From Bactrocera neohumeralis (lineage: Eukaryota; Arthropoda; Insecta; Diptera; Tephritidae), in contig NC_065921.1 of NCBI RefSeq assembly GCF_024586455.1, positions 65,225,528 through 65,289,527 of the forward strand: DNA of 64,000 nucleotides, in the 5' to 3' direction. The notes under the pieces were generated by a model. The model was given only the letters and a program-made list of their open reading frames with translations. It ran no database searches and had not been told where the DNA came from. Below, piece by piece: positions 36,410 to 46,915 of this stretch. Each line of letters opens with the position of its first letter. Within the stretch, counting starts at the first letter, position 1. Position numbers and translations under genes: made by a program.

Positions 36410-38406
36410 TCAGAGTTGCATCGCCTCATCACGATAACCATTGCTGTTGTCCTCATAGGGTGACACATCGGTTGGCATGCCATTTATGAGTACTTGTGTA
36501 TTGGCCACGACATCGTAATTTTGACTGTCGTAACGCTCGGCGTGTAAATTGACACATGGCCTTCCGGCTGGCCCCCACTCGGCGGTGGGACGTAGGAGTA
36601 GTTTTAGCCGCTCTTTGAATGTCAGCTGCTTGGGTGCTTTACAAATTTGCTGGAAGGCGATTAGGAATATGAATAGTACCGGCAACAGCCCGATAAACCA
36701 ACCGACTGCATCAGCCCACAGTGGATAAACATAATGACCATAGGAGGCCGGTTTGTATTCGACCCAGTTGAAGAACAGAATAAACTGAAAAATGAAATAA
36801 GTATGAACCAGCAGTTTAGTCGGAAGTATCATTGCTTTAATTTACCACCCGAGAAGCCTAAGTGCAAATTAAATACTTCCCATGCTCCCATTACTTACCA
36901 ATAGTGTTGCGGGCGTTATGTAACGCCACATTGCCGACCAAAATGAGTTCCAGAATTTCGATCTTTTACCAATCATACCCTGTATGTCGTTCAAGAAACG
37001 TTGTGACCCATATATCCAAGCGATTAAAACACACTCGGAAATGGCGATAAGCAATACCGACCAATTCGCAGCATACTTATCCATTAGTTGTAACCAATAC
37101 ATGCCGCTCTGCAAAGAAAACGTCAGTATAAAGTACAATTATACATGGTTGCTTTTTACATACATTCGTAGTAAAACCGAGACCACCGAGGTAACCGAAA
37201 ATACCAACAAAAAGCACAACCCATGTTTTGTATTGTCGTAAATTGGGAAATTTATCCAATATGGCAGTTGTAACGGTCTCCATGAGTGCGAACTGCAGAC
37301 AGTATGTAATAAAAGTTATGAGAGAGAGATACATAAAGAAGAAATTAAGGAAAATACAAAAACAGTTGAACTCGTTTTTGTTTTCCTGATTGGCAAAATC
37401 TCACCTGTGAGTCCAGTCCCAATGTAAGTAACATAACAAAAAATAGAACCGACCAAACGGGTGAAACCGGTAAGCGTGTCACTACTTCTGGATAGACTAT
37501 AAATGCCAGACCAGCACCCTGATCAACTACCTTTTTTACTTCCACTTCTAGCTCGTGTGCTAGAAAACCGATGATCGAGAAGATAACTAAACCGGCAAAA
37601 AATGAGGTCGCTATATTGCAAATGGCGACGATTAAAGAGTCTCTGCAAGTTTTGCATAGAAATAAAAACATCAATAAAGAAAGCCAGGTGTTGTTAAATT
37701 AACGAGAACTAACTTATAACAATTGTTCGAGAACTTGTTGTACGAAGACAGTGTTATGAGACCACCCCAAGCAGGACTGAGCGCAAAGAATATCTGTACC
37801 GCAGCATCGCCCCAGACCTAAATGAACGGGATGAAAATATAACGATTAGTGTTAGTTTAAAATAATTCTAGGTATCAACTAGTTTGGAAACACTGCGGCT
37901 TGTGACCTACCTGTGCATTGGCTAGCTGTTTAAAATCAGGTGTTAAATAAAACAATATGCCCGTCATGGCGCCCGGTAAAGTCACACCTCTGAAGAACAG
38001 TATAACTAACACAACATAAGGAAAGAGCGCGGTAAAGTAGACTACTTTGCCGGAAGATTGAACGCCTTTGCATAGACATAGGAAAACAATAGCCCAAGCG
38101 ACAAATAGACAGGCAGCTAGCTCCACTTTTATGCCGCCGGTTTCTTCAATGCCAGAAGATAAGCCCAACACATAGTTACTGAAAAGGCAATGAATAGAAA
38201 TAAATGCATTAAATTTTGAAAATCTGTCTAGTTATTTTGGCTCAAAACTTACGTGAAGTACTCCTCAGCTGGTGGTCGCTTTAGCGCATGTAGCGCTAAT
38301 TCGGTGATATTATGCTCCTCGGCATAGCTAATATTATAGCATGTTCTCAAGTAGAATGTGCCATTCACGGCATCGCATTGATCGGCCATTTCGTAAGAGA
38401 AACAGT
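36410..38406 (-). CDS. SLC6 Na+/Cl- dependent transporter, 3' exons (glycine-transporter-like), partial
   Basis: Plasma-membrane sodium- and chloride-coupled amino-acid or neurotransmitter symporter. Minus-strand exons: 38253-38406, 37911-38178, 37714-37817, 37405-37642, 37164-37292, 36899-37108, and 36410-36784 (to TGA). All are GT-AG and share one frame. They cover extracellular loop 2 (Cys residues and N-glycosylation sites NGT, NIS, NIT), then TM4 to TM12. Diagnostic stretches are SSGKVVYFTALFPYVVL, VWGDAAVQIFFAL, LITLSSYNKFSNNCYKDSL (TM6 and the following loop) and TLGLDSQFALMET (TM8). The TM6/loop wording is closest to glycine transporters; the fly candidate is CG5549, which I cannot verify here. 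Exons for TM1-TM3 are absent up to the window end, implying an intron over 25 kb. The first exon seen starts in phase 1. The frame continues beyond the TGA (see the extension entry). Confidence 0.9.
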
Positions 38407-38956
38407 CTGAAGAGATATAAAACGAATTATAAGTTATAAGTAGCATAAATACATATACTTGTATGTATATATTTAGACAATCGAAAAATGTTTTGTATAT
38501 TCGAATTAAATTTCAATCGACGGAGTAGTAGTTCGTGGTTTTCTAAAATATTTCATCTCTACAAGAATTATTAAAATATATATTTATGTATATATTAGCG
38601 GATGCAGCCATGTATTGCTGTAGTATACATTTTATAATATTACTCATATAATCATATAATAAACTTTTAAATACAGTGAAAATTTCATTTACGAATAAAG
38701 GCGAAAACGTTTTTGTCGGTTTAAGAAACTGGACACAGTGTGCTAAGTTTTGCAAAAATTGGTTCAGTAGTTTAGGAGTCCGTCGCGGACAAACAACGTG
38801 ACACGTAAGTTTTATATATAAAGATTGGTTCGCGGAACATTGAACCCAATATAATGTTATGACCGTCCAAAATTTTAGTTTGAAATTTGATTCACGTGGC
38901 TCTGTAATCACTTCATTATGTGGAGGTGCATCCAGTTGTTTTACCCTAGACTGGGA
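38407..38956 (-). other. SLC6 intron, repeat-like stretch
   Basis: Contains a phrase at about 38700-38825 (GGTTCAGTAGTTTAGGAGTC, then CGCGGACAAACAACGTGACA, then ATATATAAAGAT) of the kind found near ends of interspersed elements in insects. No partner copy in this window, so family unassigned. No exon found. Confidence 0.35.
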
Positions 38957-39690
38957 ATACTTATTAAGTTTGTTACGAAGTTTGTAATATCCAGAAAGAA
39001 TTGTCGGATGTCTAACGACGCACCTAGGTCGTTAGGAGACCCATTGTGAAACCACCGTGACGAAAATTTCCTCATTCTATTATGTGGTCTCTGAAACACC
39101 CTGTGCTTCTGATTAACCATGTACTGGAATCCATTGTAAGTTAACCGTAAAAAAGGATGGCAGATCCACTAAGATATCAAGGCATTCTTTCAATATCTTT
39201 AACGAAGCCCTAAAAGACTTTACTAGCTTACTCTAGTAGTCGGAGGGCGATTTTGATATCTAAAAGAAACCACCTCCCACTCGATTATTTACTCTTGTGT
39301 CCTTATCCACCTCACGTCTTTCCCACTCTTCTCTGGAAAGAAAGGTAAACTTGGGGAGCGTCGTTGACCCTGTAGAGTATAAGTGTTAATGATCAGAGTG
39401 ATGGGTTGAATCGATTTAGTCATGTCCATGTAAAAATTGATCGATCAATCACAAGATCTTGTATGGAAAACTTTTTACTCGAAAAATTATCTTCTCGAAA
39501 TTTGCGATGGATTATTGTCCAACGCTTAATCTCCGAATATATTTTTTAGCTGGTATTCAGACTGTCTTATCAAAATTATGATAAAGATTTTTTATTCCCT
39601 TTTATGCCATTGCAAATCTATGTGTAAAATGGTATTATAGCTTTAGTGCCGCTGAAGTTAACGTTTTTCCTTTTTTTACTATTATTCTAC
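38957..39690 (-). mobile_element. hairpin-ended element family A, copy 3 (degenerate)
   Basis: The plus strand has ATTAAGTTTGTTACGAAGTT at the left, matching the 57455 copy, then CTTGTATGGAAAACTTTTTA in the body, and TGCCGCTGAAGTTAACGTTT near the right end, matching TGCAGCCGAAGTTATCGTTT. It is longer than other copies, apparently with inserted unrelated DNA at about 39000-39390. Confidence 0.55.
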
Positions 39691-40163
39691 CCAACCGATA
39701 TAAAATTTCAGTTTAACTTAACTTTCACAACTGTAAGCTGTGCACTGCTTTCTTTTTCTCTTTCATAAAAAACACACTAATTTTATGCTGCCACTTAACT
39801 CTACATTAAATTTAATAATTCTCATTTTATTTGTCATTTCCATTTGTTTCTTTCTTTTATACACCCACAAAGGCTTTTATTTCATTCATTTTGAGCTCTG
39901 AAGACCATTTCTCACGCCTCGGTATTCATATAAAATTTGCAGTGAGAAACAAATAAAATAATGTGTTTGTGCCTCTAATGATGTTGGGAATTGAAAGCAA
40001 TACCGTTGAGTGTTCCGTTGGCGTCCCTGAGCGTATAAAACGATTTGTATATTCGGATGTATGTGGAAAAACCTTAAGAGCAAGGAGGTTCTAACAGCCT
40101 AAAATTATCAGTTTAAGACAGTGTTTTCAATATACATTGGGTATCCCCGACGTAAGCTTTTTT

Positions 40164-40296
40164 CTGACCTGGCTTCGCTTGGAATCTCCAATTGGCGCCA
40201 AGCAGCGAAGAGATCAACGACTGGTGCGCTGTTGTCAACTCGGCTATAACCGCATAAGCCGTGTCTACGTCAATAAAGAAGAAGATGAACAAGAAG
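40164..40296 (+). mobile_element. RTE-type LINE 3' fragment
   Basis: CTTGGAATCTCCAATTGGCG, then GTGCGCTGTTGTCAACTCGG and an AAGAAGAAG tail match the 3' UTR of the RTE copy ending at 63300. 5'-truncated to about 130 bp. Confidence 0.65.
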
Positions 40297-41389
40297 TCTG
40301 AGATATTGCAATTATTGAGCTTAATTTGTAGTTTAATTTGGAACTCATATTACTTTCGAATATTTAACATTATATGCGAGAGTTTGAAATATATAGATGT
40401 GCCCATTGATAGATCGATTACTACTTCGTAATTGACTTAAGACTTAAATCTACAGTAATTTTCAAGCGTGATGGGGTTCAGGTAGACAGACTAACCACAA
40501 AAAAGGATTCCTCTAAGAAGGCTAAACGGCGAGGACTTAACCTAAACTTTTCGAATTGAAATAAGTTTGCGTTATTCGGTATAAGCCTGATGTGGAACTT
40601 CTATAAATATGACAGTGGCTCAAAACTTTGGGAACGTTAGTTCTTTTGTGCTGTTAAAAATATTTCATCATTTTGAAAGGGCTCCCTGTCAAATTTATAT
40701 ATAAATTTTTCACACTGGGTTGGAGTGTATCCGCACATAAATACTTATATACGGATACTCTAACATAAATTACTCAATATGTTCACTTTCAAGCATTTTC
40801 AGATTCCCTTAACATTCAACCCTAATAATAATTTTCCACATCATCTTCTCATTTTCTATGGCGGTCAAATCATTTTCCTCAATCTTTTATTCATTTGCGT
40901 TGAGTGGTACACTTGTTTTCATCCTTTCTTATTACCTCCCTCCCTGCTTATTTTTTACCGCATAGCCAGTCCTCGAAGTTTGCACATTTGCTTGTTGTTC
41001 GCATTGCCAACTTGCCCTTACTCATTACCAGTAGGCAGTTTGCCTTTTCTAAGCTTTAAGCATAATGGGGTTTCTTCCTTTAACTTTGCTTGTTGGTTGA
41101 CGGGCTTTGCCCTTCCGTTGTTTTTTATTCCAATTTTTCATTGCTTTTTTGTACTCAAAATGCGTCTTTTTAATGTTGCTCATAATCTTCTAATTATTTC
41201 TTGGCATTTTCTTCGGCTTTTAAATTTCACCAAGATTTTGTGCACTGCGATACGTTCTTCACAATTTCGTTTTGGTTAGTTTGTTTTGAACCAAAAAAAG
41301 TATAGAGGAACTTAAAGTCAAAAATGATTGTGTTAGTTGAATCGCAGGCCACTTGCTGGCTATTGTGCTGGAATCAAGACGAGGTGAAG
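40297..41389. other. SLC6 intron/intergenic, nothing recognised
   Basis: A 166-codon frame at 40779-41279 (+) is Phe/Leu-rich because of T-rich DNA and shows no domain; not called. Confidence 0.35.
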
Positions 41390-42057
41390 TGTCAATTGAG
41401 TGCTTTGAACTTGTCAAAGTTATTGCTGAAGTCCAAAAGGAAAGTGGTATAAGTATTTAAAAGGTTGTTTCTTAAGAAAAAATTAAAGCAACGAAAAATA
41501 AATAAGAAATTACTGGATCTGAAAAATTGGTTGCAAATGATGAACTGAAAGCATTTTTCAATGTAGTTTGTCACCAAACACAAGAAGAGCTTGCATCTGT
41601 GGGAGTAACTTAAGCAGCCATATAAAAACGTTCAAAAGCAGCTGGATATATTCAAAAAACAACGAAGTTTGGTGCCATATAAACTAAACGACGTTGCAAG
41701 AAGGTTTTACAAAAGAAGTCGGTTTTTGCATCGCATTGTAACTGGCTAGACAACAAAGAAAATGAAAAAAAATCTTATGTGAAACCTGGACAGCCCGCTA
41801 AATCAACGGAAGAGGCCAATATCTGTTCTGTATTTGGTGGGATCGGAAGGAAGTACTCTATTAAGAGCTTCTAAAACGAGTAGCAAATATTTAAGGAAAA
41901 CGCTAACGACAAAAACTCATCAAACTGAAACGAGCGATTGCCGAAAACCGTCCGGAATTTGAAGACTTGACACGAGGCAATAATTTTCTTTCATGACAAC
42001 GCTCGGGCTTGACCATTTCTTGCGGTCAATGTGGAACACTCTCACTGAAATACGATT
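41390..42057 (+). pseudogene. mariner transposase remnant, interrupted by an RTE insertion
   Basis: Across several frames the plus strand reads TQEELASVGVT (second HTH), KRSKAAGYIQK, FLHRIVTG followed by LDNKENEKKSYVKPGQPAKS, and KLKRAIAENRPEF. A shortened catalytic segment with DNARA and DHFLRSMWNTLTEIRFTS follows. This is the order of a mariner DD34D transposase. Stops, frameshifts and deletions are present: the Asp in the expected TGDEKW is lost, and the spacer to the third Asp is deleted. The frame ends where a minus-strand RTE tail begins at about 42058. Confidence 0.8.
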
Positions 42058-42800
42058 CACATCTTCTTCTTCTTCATCACGCGGTTATAGCCGAGTTAAC
42101 AGCCCACAGTCGTTATTCTTTTTCGCTGTTTGGCGGAAATTGGGGATTCCATTTGTAGTAAGGTCCTTCTCCATCTGGTTCTTCCAACTGTGTGGAGGTT
42201 TTCATCTTTCTCTGCTTCCCCCGGCGGGTACTGCGTCGAAAACTTTCAGAGCTGAAGTGTTTTCATCTATTCGGACGACATGACGTAGCCATAGTAGCCG
42301 CTGTCTCTTAATTCTCTAAGCTATGTCAATGTCGTCGTATATCTCGTATAGCTCAGCGTTCCATCGAATGCGATATTCGCCGTTGCCAATGCGCAAAGAT
42401 CCATACATTTTCCGCAGAACCTTTGTTTCGAAAACTCGCAACGTCGTCTCATCAGGGAATGGGAAGAATGACTGATTTATACAGCTTGGTCCTTGTTCGT
42501 CGAGAGAGGACTTTATTTCATAATTGACTACTCAGTCTGAAGTAGCACCTGTTGGCAAGAGTTATTCTGCGTTGGATTTCGAGGCTGACATTGTTGTTGC
42601 TGTTAATACTGGTTCCAAGATAGATGAAATTATCTACGACTTCGAAGTTATGACTGTCAACAGTGACGTGGGAGCCTAATCGCGAGTGCGACGATTGTTT
42701 GTTTGATGACAGGAGATATTTCGCCTTGCCTTCGTTCACTTTGAGACCCCTTTGCTTCGCTTTCTTATTCATAACAAATATCATAAATAAATGTAAAAAG
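42058..42800 (-). mobile_element. RTE-type LINE, 5'-truncated
   Basis: The minus strand reads VNEGKAKYLLSSNKQSSHSR, FEVVDNFIYLGTSINSNNNV and ITLANRCYFRLSSQL, the post-palm part of an RTE-clade reverse transcriptase. The 3' UTR runs left through a GCGTGATGAAGAAGAAG tail at about 42060-42075. The 3' end abuts the mariner remnant. A frameshift separates the parts at about 42520. Reverse transcriptase palm and endonuclease are absent. Confidence 0.8.
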
Positions 42801-44346
42801 AAAATAAAGCTTCCGTCGATTATCTTAAGACTGCATGTTAGCCTCCTGATTAAATTTATTTCATAATAGTCAGCTTAAGAGCTTATTGAAAACTGTTGAT
42901 TCCATCAGATTTTAATACAGCTTTCTTCTTGCTGAGTCTACAATCGCTCCCTGATTGTGTGTGTGAGGTATAACCGTTTTACTCACGTTATGGTTCTAGT
43001 TAACTTGCAGTGTGTCTTTGTAGCTAACTTTCTCGAACAGCCAAACAATCATTAAACTTCTTTTTTATAAGAATACTTTGTCAATAATTGTTTTAACATT
43101 ATCGATGTATTATCGAGAAGCAACACATGACAACATTGTGCTACCTGCAAGTATTGCATGGAATCGAAGGAAACGATATCAGAAACAAAAGAGCTAACCA
43201 AGAAATTCACACGATTCCAGATGTAATTTTATAGACACAGTTGGTCTTCTTCATATTGGTTTATGAGTAACTGGTCAGAAAGTAGAGAAAGCTCTTCATT
43301 AGAAATTTGCTCGAAAAGCAAATAGTATTTCTAACAGAATGTGTATTCCGTCTGCTGTCCAACTATATTTGCATAAGACTCTTATCATACGACTAGGTTA
43401 GCCTTCGTGGCTAAAAGTCACCTTTGTCTCCAAGACTTTGAAACATTTGTTCACAATACGTGTGCCAAGTTGGATGTGGGAAATAATTGACGCATTTAAC
43501 ATTTTGCAATACAAGACTAAGGAAAATTATTTCCACATATTCCCAAAATATTGTTTTAAAAACTTTCTTTGATTTTAGTGCGCGACCACATTTTTGGACT
43601 CTAATTAAAGGCAATAGTTTTTAAATTCGAAAATATATCCGAATCGACAAACATTTCACCAACACTCGTGTTACTTAAGAACCCTTTTAGAATGAATCGA
43701 CATTGCGTATGAGTAATAAGTTGGTACAGCACCACCTATCACTAGAATTTTAATAGTAAAGCGAAAATGTGTGAAGAGAAGACCGTTATTCATTTGAATG
43801 AGCACGTGTGAGGCAAAATCTTGCGTTGTAGATCTCACCCACGAGTCATGCATAATCCTCAAATTTATTTATTTATTCATAAATTGTGCGCAGGTAAATT
43901 GCTGTGCACATTAGCAGACACATTCACACACACACACACAGCATATATGAATAGCATGTAGATATGCATCCATATACATGCTTTCATTGCATAACATAAC
44001 GCCACACAAGCACATTAGAACACTTTAATATCCTGTTAACGTATTCGCCATTTCACCCATTCGCATGCGCATCCATATTCTGTTTTTCTGTTATTTTGTA
44101 GTTTGTGATTTCGAGGGTGAAGCATAAATGGCGCCACATCTGCGAATGTGGCATGAAAATGTGCTAATTTGTGCAAATGTACGAGCTTGGCCTGTGGTTG
44201 CAAGCAGAATTTGGTCTATATCGCTGGAGCAGTCGAAATTGTAATTTCCTTGTAAAACCACAAATAACGAAATAACACTTTTGAATTGCGGAATATATTT
44301 AAAAATAACTAAATTTTGTGGACAAATTTTATAATTTTTTTTATGA
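42801..44346. other. intron/intergenic, nothing firmly recognised
   Basis: No coding gene. (CA)n microsatellite at about 43924-43940. Open frames at 43411-43614 and 43671-43862 (-) have an element-like look but no diagnostic motif. Confidence 0.35.
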
Positions 44347-44770
44347 CTGCATAGGTTAGGTTGGGTTAGGTTAGGTAGAGTTGATCTAAAATCGATGGAT
44401 CTCGCTTGTACAGATATTTGGCTTTTGCGTTACTCAAAAACTCTTTAAAGTGTATAACCTCCTAGATCGACGAAGCATTTTTTATTAAGGCGATTAAAAT
44501 CACTTCCAGCCATTTCGCTAGGTGTTCCGAAGGAGTGTCTACCGAGATATTTTAATCTCAGCCTGACAAAATCTGGGTAATAGGGGAGAAAGTGAAAGGA
44601 GGATTCCACAGCGTTCGAAAAAATATTTAGTCCCACCGCGTGTGTACCTATTGGACAGTGACCAGTCAGAATACCTACAATGGCGGCGAGATTGGCTTTG
44701 CTAAGTGGAACTCTCACGGTTCACTTTGTCCAGAAGGATTTTGCTGTCGCACCATTTTTCGTCTTGAGAT
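44347..44770 (-). mobile_element. LINE 3' end (family 2) with CCTAA-type tail
   Basis: The minus strand reads LSKANLAAIVGILTGHCPIG, then FVRLRLKYLGRHSFGTP and MAGSDFNRLNKKCFVDLGG. This is the C-terminal tail of a jockey/I-type LINE, the same family as 32520-32790. On the plus strand the left border is GGTTAGGTTGGGTTAGGTTA at about 44355, so the element ends in (AACCT)-like repeats. Confidence 0.7.
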
Positions 44771-44999
44771 CGAAAGCAAGAGAACATCGGATAACCTATT
44801 GCTTCCAATACAAGTATAATATAGAAAATGCTTGAAGATTAGCAACAACTTCCGTCATTTTCCATGATGATGATTCCATGAGATGAACTCCCTGGCTCAA
44901 ATAATGCTTGACCTTTGTAGCTGTGTGTGGCAATTATAAATCCACAATCTATTAAATTCTAAGACACAGAAATAATCTGATTATTTTTTGTACTTATTG

Positions 45000-45680
45000 C
45001 AAACATCAGATCATTTTTCAGGCAGAAGTCTTTGCCATAAGTCGGTGCATAGATATAAACCTCCAAAACAACTATTGCAACGAATGTATGTATAACCATA
45101 CTTAGCGATAGTTAAGCGGCAATAGAGAACGACTGAATAGTCTATCAAATGGTAACAATCATGGTATCATCATCCCGGTGTCCGGTCACAAAAGTATAGC
45201 CGGGAACGAACTGGCTGGTAGGATCTAAACTCTTCACTGGGGTGGGTCTCCATACCATAAAGAAGCTGTTTCGCAAAGAAGAAGGAGCAGGCAGACAGAC
45301 TTATTGGCAACAACTACATGGCATGTGGTATGCCAAGTTGCTAATGGGGGGGTATAACCTCAGCAGGTTTAAATATGCAATCAAACTCCCAAGGGATAAA
45401 CTCAGATTACTGGTCGCATTTTACACTCCCCACTGCAGGCTGAAGAAGCATTTACACAACATGGCCCAGCTTCTTGCGTGAATTGTCGGTTCGGCATAGG
45501 GAGCTTGACGCACCACAACACCTGCTAAGTGACTGCACAGTCTGCAGACATGTTTCCAAATAGGGATCACATTGTTTCGCTAGCACCTAGCAGAATATTG
45601 GACTTTATCAATATACTGGAGCTAGGTGAGTCTTTATGATTTAGGAGAGGGCACAATAGATCTAAGGCCACAATAGACCT
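45000..45680 (+). mobile_element. LINE RNase H and tail remnant, copy 1
   Basis: The plus strand reads VSGHKSIAGNELAGR, the H-K/A-G-NE-A box near the end of an RNase H domain. Then, in shifted frames, come FKYAIKLPRDKLRLLVAFYT and PHCRLKKHLHNM, the tail of a non-LTR retrotransposon. Stops and frameshifts abound. A second similar copy lies at 46130-46690 in the same orientation. Confidence 0.65.
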
Positions 45681-46129
45681 AGGATTCAGTCAATCAATCA
45701 ATATTGTAAAAACAACTTTCCGGTTCAGTCACATAGTCTTTAAAACAATGGACAGATTTTATAGCGATCATCTCGCAGAAATGCCCTTTTATTTGAAGAT
45801 TAACAATAAAATGAAACCAATAAAAAGTGTTCTTCAGAGAAACCCAAATCTGAAATCCGCAAAAAAAAACGTTGTACTCCACTTTCATATTTGATTTAAG
45901 TCTTCACAGGGGTTAAAAGTAAAAAGAATATTTCGACATGATAGCTTAAAGTGATGCGACTCTTGAGGGATTTTCGGTAAACTATTTGCATAAAAAATCT
46001 GTCAAAATTTTTATTTATCGAAATCTTAGTTCAAATTGTGTGATTTTTTATACAATGATTAAAGAACGTAATGCCTGCATAATCTGGTTTTATTTCTAAA
46101 GTCCGGTAAAGTAAGTGTGTAGAATAACA

Positions 46130-46690
46130 TTGTTAGACAGGGCCTTAGGCTACCACATTCTTCCAAGAGACGACGATACGAAGAGGGTAAACTTAAGTCT
46201 TTGCTTTAAGTTAGTGTGCACAAATCAAACTCCATCGCAACCAACGTATCGCTATACTCAGCGATAGTCAAGTGGTACTAAAAGCGAGCTCAGGTAATGA
46301 AATCAAATCGCTATTAGTGGAGGAGCTTATAGGAAGACTGAAGCGCTTAACAGTTCAGGAGAGAGTGGAGATAGAACATCAATGGCAGAAGGCAACAGGA
46401 ATGCAACCTAGCAAGGTTTAGAGACATGATCAACCTACCACGAGACAAATTCCGTCTCTTTGTCGCGCTCTATACTAGGCATTGCAGGCTCAAGAGACAC
46501 ATTGCCCAACACAGGCACAGCCTCTTGCTCAAACTGCCGGTTTTGCGACATGGAACAAGAAACTCCAGAACACCTGATTCTAGATTGCTCAGAAAATTGT
46601 AGAATGAGGCTCAAGGCCCTTTGGTGGACTTTTGTGACCATATGTGGTTTAGGAAAGGGCACAATAGACCATAGACCGTAGTGCTAAACT
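46130..46690 (+). mobile_element. LINE RNase H and tail remnant, copy 2
   Basis: Reads YSDSQVVLKASSGNEIKSLL (RNase H Asp-Ser-Gln box), then NLPRDKFRLFVALYTRHCRL, and CSNCRFCDMEQETPEHLILD, a CCHC-like C-terminal tail. Parallel to the 45000 copy and of the same family; the frames are broken. Confidence 0.65.
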
Positions 46691-46915
46691 TCAATTATTT
46701 TCTATTTATCTAGGCTACACTAGCTTATTACATATAATGAAATTCAAGCGCCCCACGAGAAAGCTCTATTTCTTGGCTTATAATGGATCCGCTTAGAGTT
46801 CAATGGTAGAGTCCGCCCTTCAAAGTTGTGTAAGTCTTGATAGTTTATATTGAAGTCTCGCTTCCATCCATCCATTGATATCCTTCAGTACAGTTTGTAC
46901 ATACAAATTTTAATA

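Noticed and set aside
40779..41279. 166-codon plus-strand frame
   Set aside because: Phe/Leu/Ser-rich through T-rich DNA; no family resemblance, no splice partner.
43671..43862. Minus-strand frame possibly from a transposon
   Set aside because: No diagnostic motif and no inverted ends found nearby.
44353..44385. Interstitial telomere
   Set aside because: The TTAGG-like stretch is short, irregular and attached to a LINE 3' end.
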